Shown: positions 6,537 to 8,092 of the stretch, in pieces
How positions within the stretch are numbered: position 1 is the stretch's first letter
Layout: the number at the start of each line of letters is the position of its first letter
NCBI GenBank assembly: GCA_038233055.1
Contig: JBBSMS010000148.1
Coordinates: 1 to 8,092, forward strand
Reading direction: 5' to 3'
DNA: 8,092 nt
From: Salsipaludibacter sp038233055
GTDB lineage: Bacteria; Actinomycetota; Nitriliruptoria; Nitriliruptorales; Nitriliruptoraceae
The notes under the pieces: model-generated
The model's database searches: none
Told to the model about the DNA's origin: nothing
Seen by the model: only the letters and a program-made list of their open reading frames with translations
Made by a program: the position numbers and the translations under genes

Positions 6537-6602
6537 TGCGCCGACGTATTCTGCCTGTCCCTGCGGGGGGAGCCGGGGATCGCATGACGCGGTTCGAGAT
6601 GG

Positions 6603-6631
6603 ACAGTAGCGCGATCCGCTCCACGAAACAA
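6603..6631 (-). promoter_or_regulatory. Predicted promoter of the helix-turn-helix gene
   Basis: On the - strand TTGTTT (6626-6631) and TACTGT (6603-6608) are separated by exactly 17 bp, a sigma70-like arrangement in one of the few AT-richer patches of the window. The predicted start of transcription is near 6596, about 120 bases before the ATG at 6476. The inverted repeat CAACAC-AC-GTGTTG (6629-6642) overlaps the upstream edge of the -35 element, a usual place for an operator. Confidence 0.5.
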
Positions 6632-6681
6632 CACACGTGTTGCTGATCGCTCTCGTACGTCCTCGATCACTTTCCACGTGG
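6629..6681. repeat. Helically phased array of short palindromes
   Basis: Five 6-bp elements are evenly spaced: CACGTG (6634-6639), TGATCG (6644-6649), CGTACG (6654-6659), CGATCA (6664-6669) and CACGTG (6675-6680). Their centres lie 10, 10, 10 and 11 bp apart, about one DNA turn each. TGATCG and CGATCA are reverse complements placed symmetrically about CGTACG, and the outer CACGTG elements are almost symmetric about the same point. The array is directly upstream of the -35 of the helix-turn-helix gene. It looks like a multi-site operator; the binding protein is unknown. Confidence 0.45.
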
Positions 6682-6836
6682 CACGAGGCGACATCAGCGA
6701 CGTCAGGACGAACCCGGGGCCGAGGTGGCTCGCAGACGGAGTGGTGCCACCACGGTGATGGCGGTCGGTTCGTGGCCCCCTGCGGGCCCTGGCACGGTTC
6801 GGCCCGACATCCTGCCGACTGCCGCGTCATTGACGT

Positions 6837-6884
6837 ATGGACCAACGTGGGCCAATCGTGCGGTGAGCGCACGATTGGGTCCAT
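6837..6884. repeat. Long bulged hairpin / inverted repeat
   Basis: CCAATCGTGCG (6852-6862) and CGCACGATTGG (6868-6878) form a perfect 11-bp stem with a five-base loop. ATGGAC (6837-6842) and GTCCAT (6879-6884) extend it by six pairs, leaving only a nine-base bulge on the left arm (6843-6851). A good -35-like TTGACG (6830-6835) precedes it, without a clear -10. No U-tract follows and no + strand gene ends upstream, so a terminator role is unlikely. It could be an operator, an RNA structure or a degenerate mobile-element end. Confidence 0.6.
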
Positions 6885-7028
6885 TCGGGCGCCCTGAGCG
6901 ACCGGTGGGCCGCCGATGCCTCGCCGCCGATCCGTGGTGGCACCCGCGGCCACGCTCGTCCTCCCCGGTGGGATGCGCGTCGACGACCGCTTCCACCACG
7001 CCGGGGATCGGGCCAGCCGGCGGCGGGC

Positions 7029-7034
7029 TAGGCT
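7029..7034 (+). promoter_or_regulatory. Candidate -10 element of the 109-residue membrane protein gene
   Basis: TAGGCT fits TANNNT and would give a transcript starting near 7041, about 22 bases before the ATG, with the ribosome binding site GAGGA (7054-7058) inside the leader. No acceptable -35 element is seen 16-18 bp upstream. Confidence 0.35.
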
Positions 7035-7062
7035 CACATCGTCCGTCGACGACGAGGACGTC

Positions 7063-7392
7063 ATGCGTCGCTTGCTGCACACCCTCCTGCTGCCCCTGGT
7101 CCTGGGCGGTGCGCTGCTGTTGCCCGCACAGGTCGCCGTCGCCGACGTGGCGGCCGACCTGCCGGTCGGCGTGGTCCGGTTGGCGACGGAGGCCGAAGGT
7201 GACGTGGGTGGGCTCGAGCCCGGCGGCGCCAACTCGACCGAGAACGCGAACCGACCCGAGGACTACGAGCCCAACTTCCTGTGGGCGGCCGCCGTCGGCT
7301 TGTCGGCGCTCACGGTGGGTGGCCTGGGCGTGTTGGCCGCGCTCTACCGGATGATGGTCGTGCGTCGCGAGAAGGAACCGTCGGCGTCGTGA
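7063..7392 (+). CDS. Small secreted/membrane-anchored protein of unknown function
   Basis: This 109-residue protein is not recognised. Its layout is clear: an N-terminal signal peptide (MRRLLH then a Leu-rich core to about residue 27, with a VAVA-D cleavage site), a short acidic, Gly/Asn/Pro-containing outer segment (about 28-70), one strong transmembrane helix (about 71-95) and a basic cytoplasmic end beginning YRMMVVRREK. It would sit in the membrane with a roughly 43-residue external part and a 14-residue internal tail. ATG 7063 is chosen because the signal peptide starts exactly there and GAGGA lies four bases upstream; the frame is open to 6916, but the added residues are arginine-rich and unlike the N-terminus of a secreted protein. 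The DUF2342 gene follows 205 bp downstream in the same direction. No catalytic or metal-binding motif is evident. Confidence 0.72.
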   Translation: MRRLLHTLLLPLVLGGALLLPAQVAVADVAADLPVGVVRLATEAEGDVGGLEPGGANSTENANRPEDYEPNFLWAAAVGLSALTVGGLGVLAALYRMMVVRREKEPSAS

Positions 7393-7544
7393 GTCGGTTC
7401 GTCGCCACCGGTCGGCCGCTCGGGCCGGCATGTCGGCGGCCCGCACGCGACCGTTGGGGCGGTGCCCCGGTCACCCCCTTCGGGTTCGAGCCACCACCGC
7501 CGCGTCCGGCACCCTGACGGTCGTCGCGCCAGACCACCCGCCCG

Positions 7545-7588
7545 CCACGTCCCCCACCACGTCCCCCACCACGTCCCCCACCACGTCC
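7545..7588 (+). repeat. 12-bp tandem repeat, 3.7 copies
   Basis: The unit CCACGTCCCCCA occurs three times without mismatch (7545-7556, 7557-7568, 7569-7580) plus an eight-base partial copy (7581-7588). It ends just before the AGGA (7589-7592) preceding the metalloprotease-like gene. The unit length is a multiple of three and the frame of that gene is open through it (Thr-Ser-Pro-Thr repeats), so copy changes would not shift frame if it were translated. Confidence 0.85.
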
Positions 7589-7597
7589 AGGACGGCC

Positions 7598-8092
7598 ATG
7601 CCCACCATCGATCTCTCCGCCGCGCTCTCCGCGGCCCGACTGCTGCTCCCGGCGGTCGTCTCCGACCCGGCTGCCGCCACCAACCTCAAGAACCTGGTCG
7701 CCGCCGAGTGGGGGGAACTGGACCAGGCGGCCCGTGACTGGAGCGGGCTGGGTGCCGACCTGGCACCGACCCGGGGACGCGTCGTGGGACGGCTGGGCTG
7801 GATCCGTGCCAACCTCCAGACCGTGTCACCGCTGGTGGCGCGCCTGTCGGACCGTCTGCCGCGGTCGTCGGCCATGGCCAGCCGGGTGCTCAGCACGCAG
7901 TTGGGCGCGCTGTTCGGGCTGTTGTCCACCAAGGTGCTGGGCCAGTTCATCCTCCCGCTGGCCGGCAGTGGCACCGGCCAACTGGTCATCGTGGGCCCCA
8001 ACGTGCTCGACCTCGCCACCGAGTTCGGTGACCGGGCGGACGACCTGCGTCGCAGCGTCGTGCTGCACGAGATCGTGCATCGGCTCCAGTTC
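7598..8092 (+). CDS. DUF2342-family zinc-dependent metalloprotease-like protein, 3' end outside window
   Basis: These first 165 residues match the actinobacterial DUF2342/Zincin_2 family, often labelled zinc-dependent metalloprotease or coenzyme F420 biosynthesis-associated protein; neither activity is well established to my knowledge. Supporting segments are GRLGWIRANLQTV, the region around STKVLGQFILPL, LVIVGPNVLDLATEFG and, at the window end, VLHEIVHRLQF with the HEXXH motif at His157-Glu158-His161. The third zinc ligand lies outside the window. ATG 7598 has AGGA five bases upstream, and the family N-terminus fits this start. The frame is also open upstream through a 12-bp repeat encoding Thr-Ser-Pro-Thr units, so a longer product from a rare TTG at 7454 cannot be fully excluded. 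No signal peptide is seen, so it is probably cytoplasmic. Confidence 0.85.
   Translation, partial: MPTIDLSAALSAARLLLPAVVSDPAAATNLKNLVAAEWGELDQAARDWSGLGADLAPTRGRVVGRLGWIRANLQTVSPLVARLSDRLPRSSAMASRVLSTQLGALFGLLSTKVLGQFILPLAGSGTGQLVIVGPNVLDLATEFGDRADDLRRSVVLHEIVHRLQF

Noticed and set aside
6637..6897. 86-codon + strand frame starting with GTG in the palindrome array
   Set aside because: No ribosome binding site; it runs through the palindrome array and ends just after the hairpin; no recognisable protein features.
6510..7232. 240- and 247-codon - strand frames (6510-7232, 6703-7446) in the gap and across the membrane protein
   Set aside because: No ribosome binding site or domain; low-complexity composition, and both overlap the better supported signal-peptide gene.
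6725..7354. 209-codon + strand frame
   Set aside because: It overlaps the signal-peptide/membrane protein gene in a different frame and translates to Arg/Pro/Ser/Trp-rich low-complexity sequence.
7389..7517. 42-codon + strand ORF starting at GTG overlapping the stop of the membrane protein gene (GTGA)
   Set aside because: The start-stop overlap is attractive, but the product is Pro/Arg-rich without features and there is no ribosome binding site at proper distance. It is probably chance.
7545..7588. CRISPR-like repeat array
   Set aside because: Units are 12 bp, directly adjacent with no spacers, and there are no cas genes; it is a simple tandem repeat.

Overview
The window is very GC-rich, with coding regions strongly biased to G or C in third codon positions, frequent GTG starts, TANNNT-type promoters and a DUF2342-type zincin at its right edge. 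Together these point to an actinobacterium, perhaps from a deep-branching class; this placement is inferred from style and gene content, not from a marker gene. The content is mostly conserved chromosomal housekeeping. I see no IS element, phage gene, CRISPR array, tRNA or rRNA.

Left part (1-2585, + strand): the 3' portion of an RNase II/R-family exoribonuclease whose stop codon overlaps the start codon of a RarD-type EamA transporter.

Centre (2620-6000): a complete zinc-uptake locus. The ATPase gene (znuC, - strand) diverges from the substrate-binding lipoprotein and permease genes (znuA-znuB, + strand). The shared 117-bp intergenic region carries a near-perfect 15-bp Fur/Zur-type palindrome inside a sigma70-like promoter. 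A Fur-family regulator, most likely Zur, lies just beyond znuB and converges on it. The likely circuit is that zinc-loaded Zur shuts off both arms, and in zinc shortage ZnuA captures zinc for import through ZnuB, driven by ZnuC.

Right part (6000-8092): an intergenic stretch upstream of zur with a dyad element and a doubtful 57-codon ORF; a small MerR/excisionase-type helix-turn-helix gene on the - strand; a 565-bp region without a convincing gene (6498-7062) that holds a promoter, an unusual helically phased set of short palindromes and a long imperfect hairpin; a 109-residue secreted/membrane-anchored protein of unknown function; a 12-bp tandem repeat; and the 5' part of a DUF2342 zinc-dependent metalloprotease-like gene that runs off the window just after its HEIVH motif.

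The zinc locus is recognisable biology with an unusual gene order. The most unexplained sequence is the regulatory DNA around 6600-6890. I did not find evidence for a new multi-gene system.
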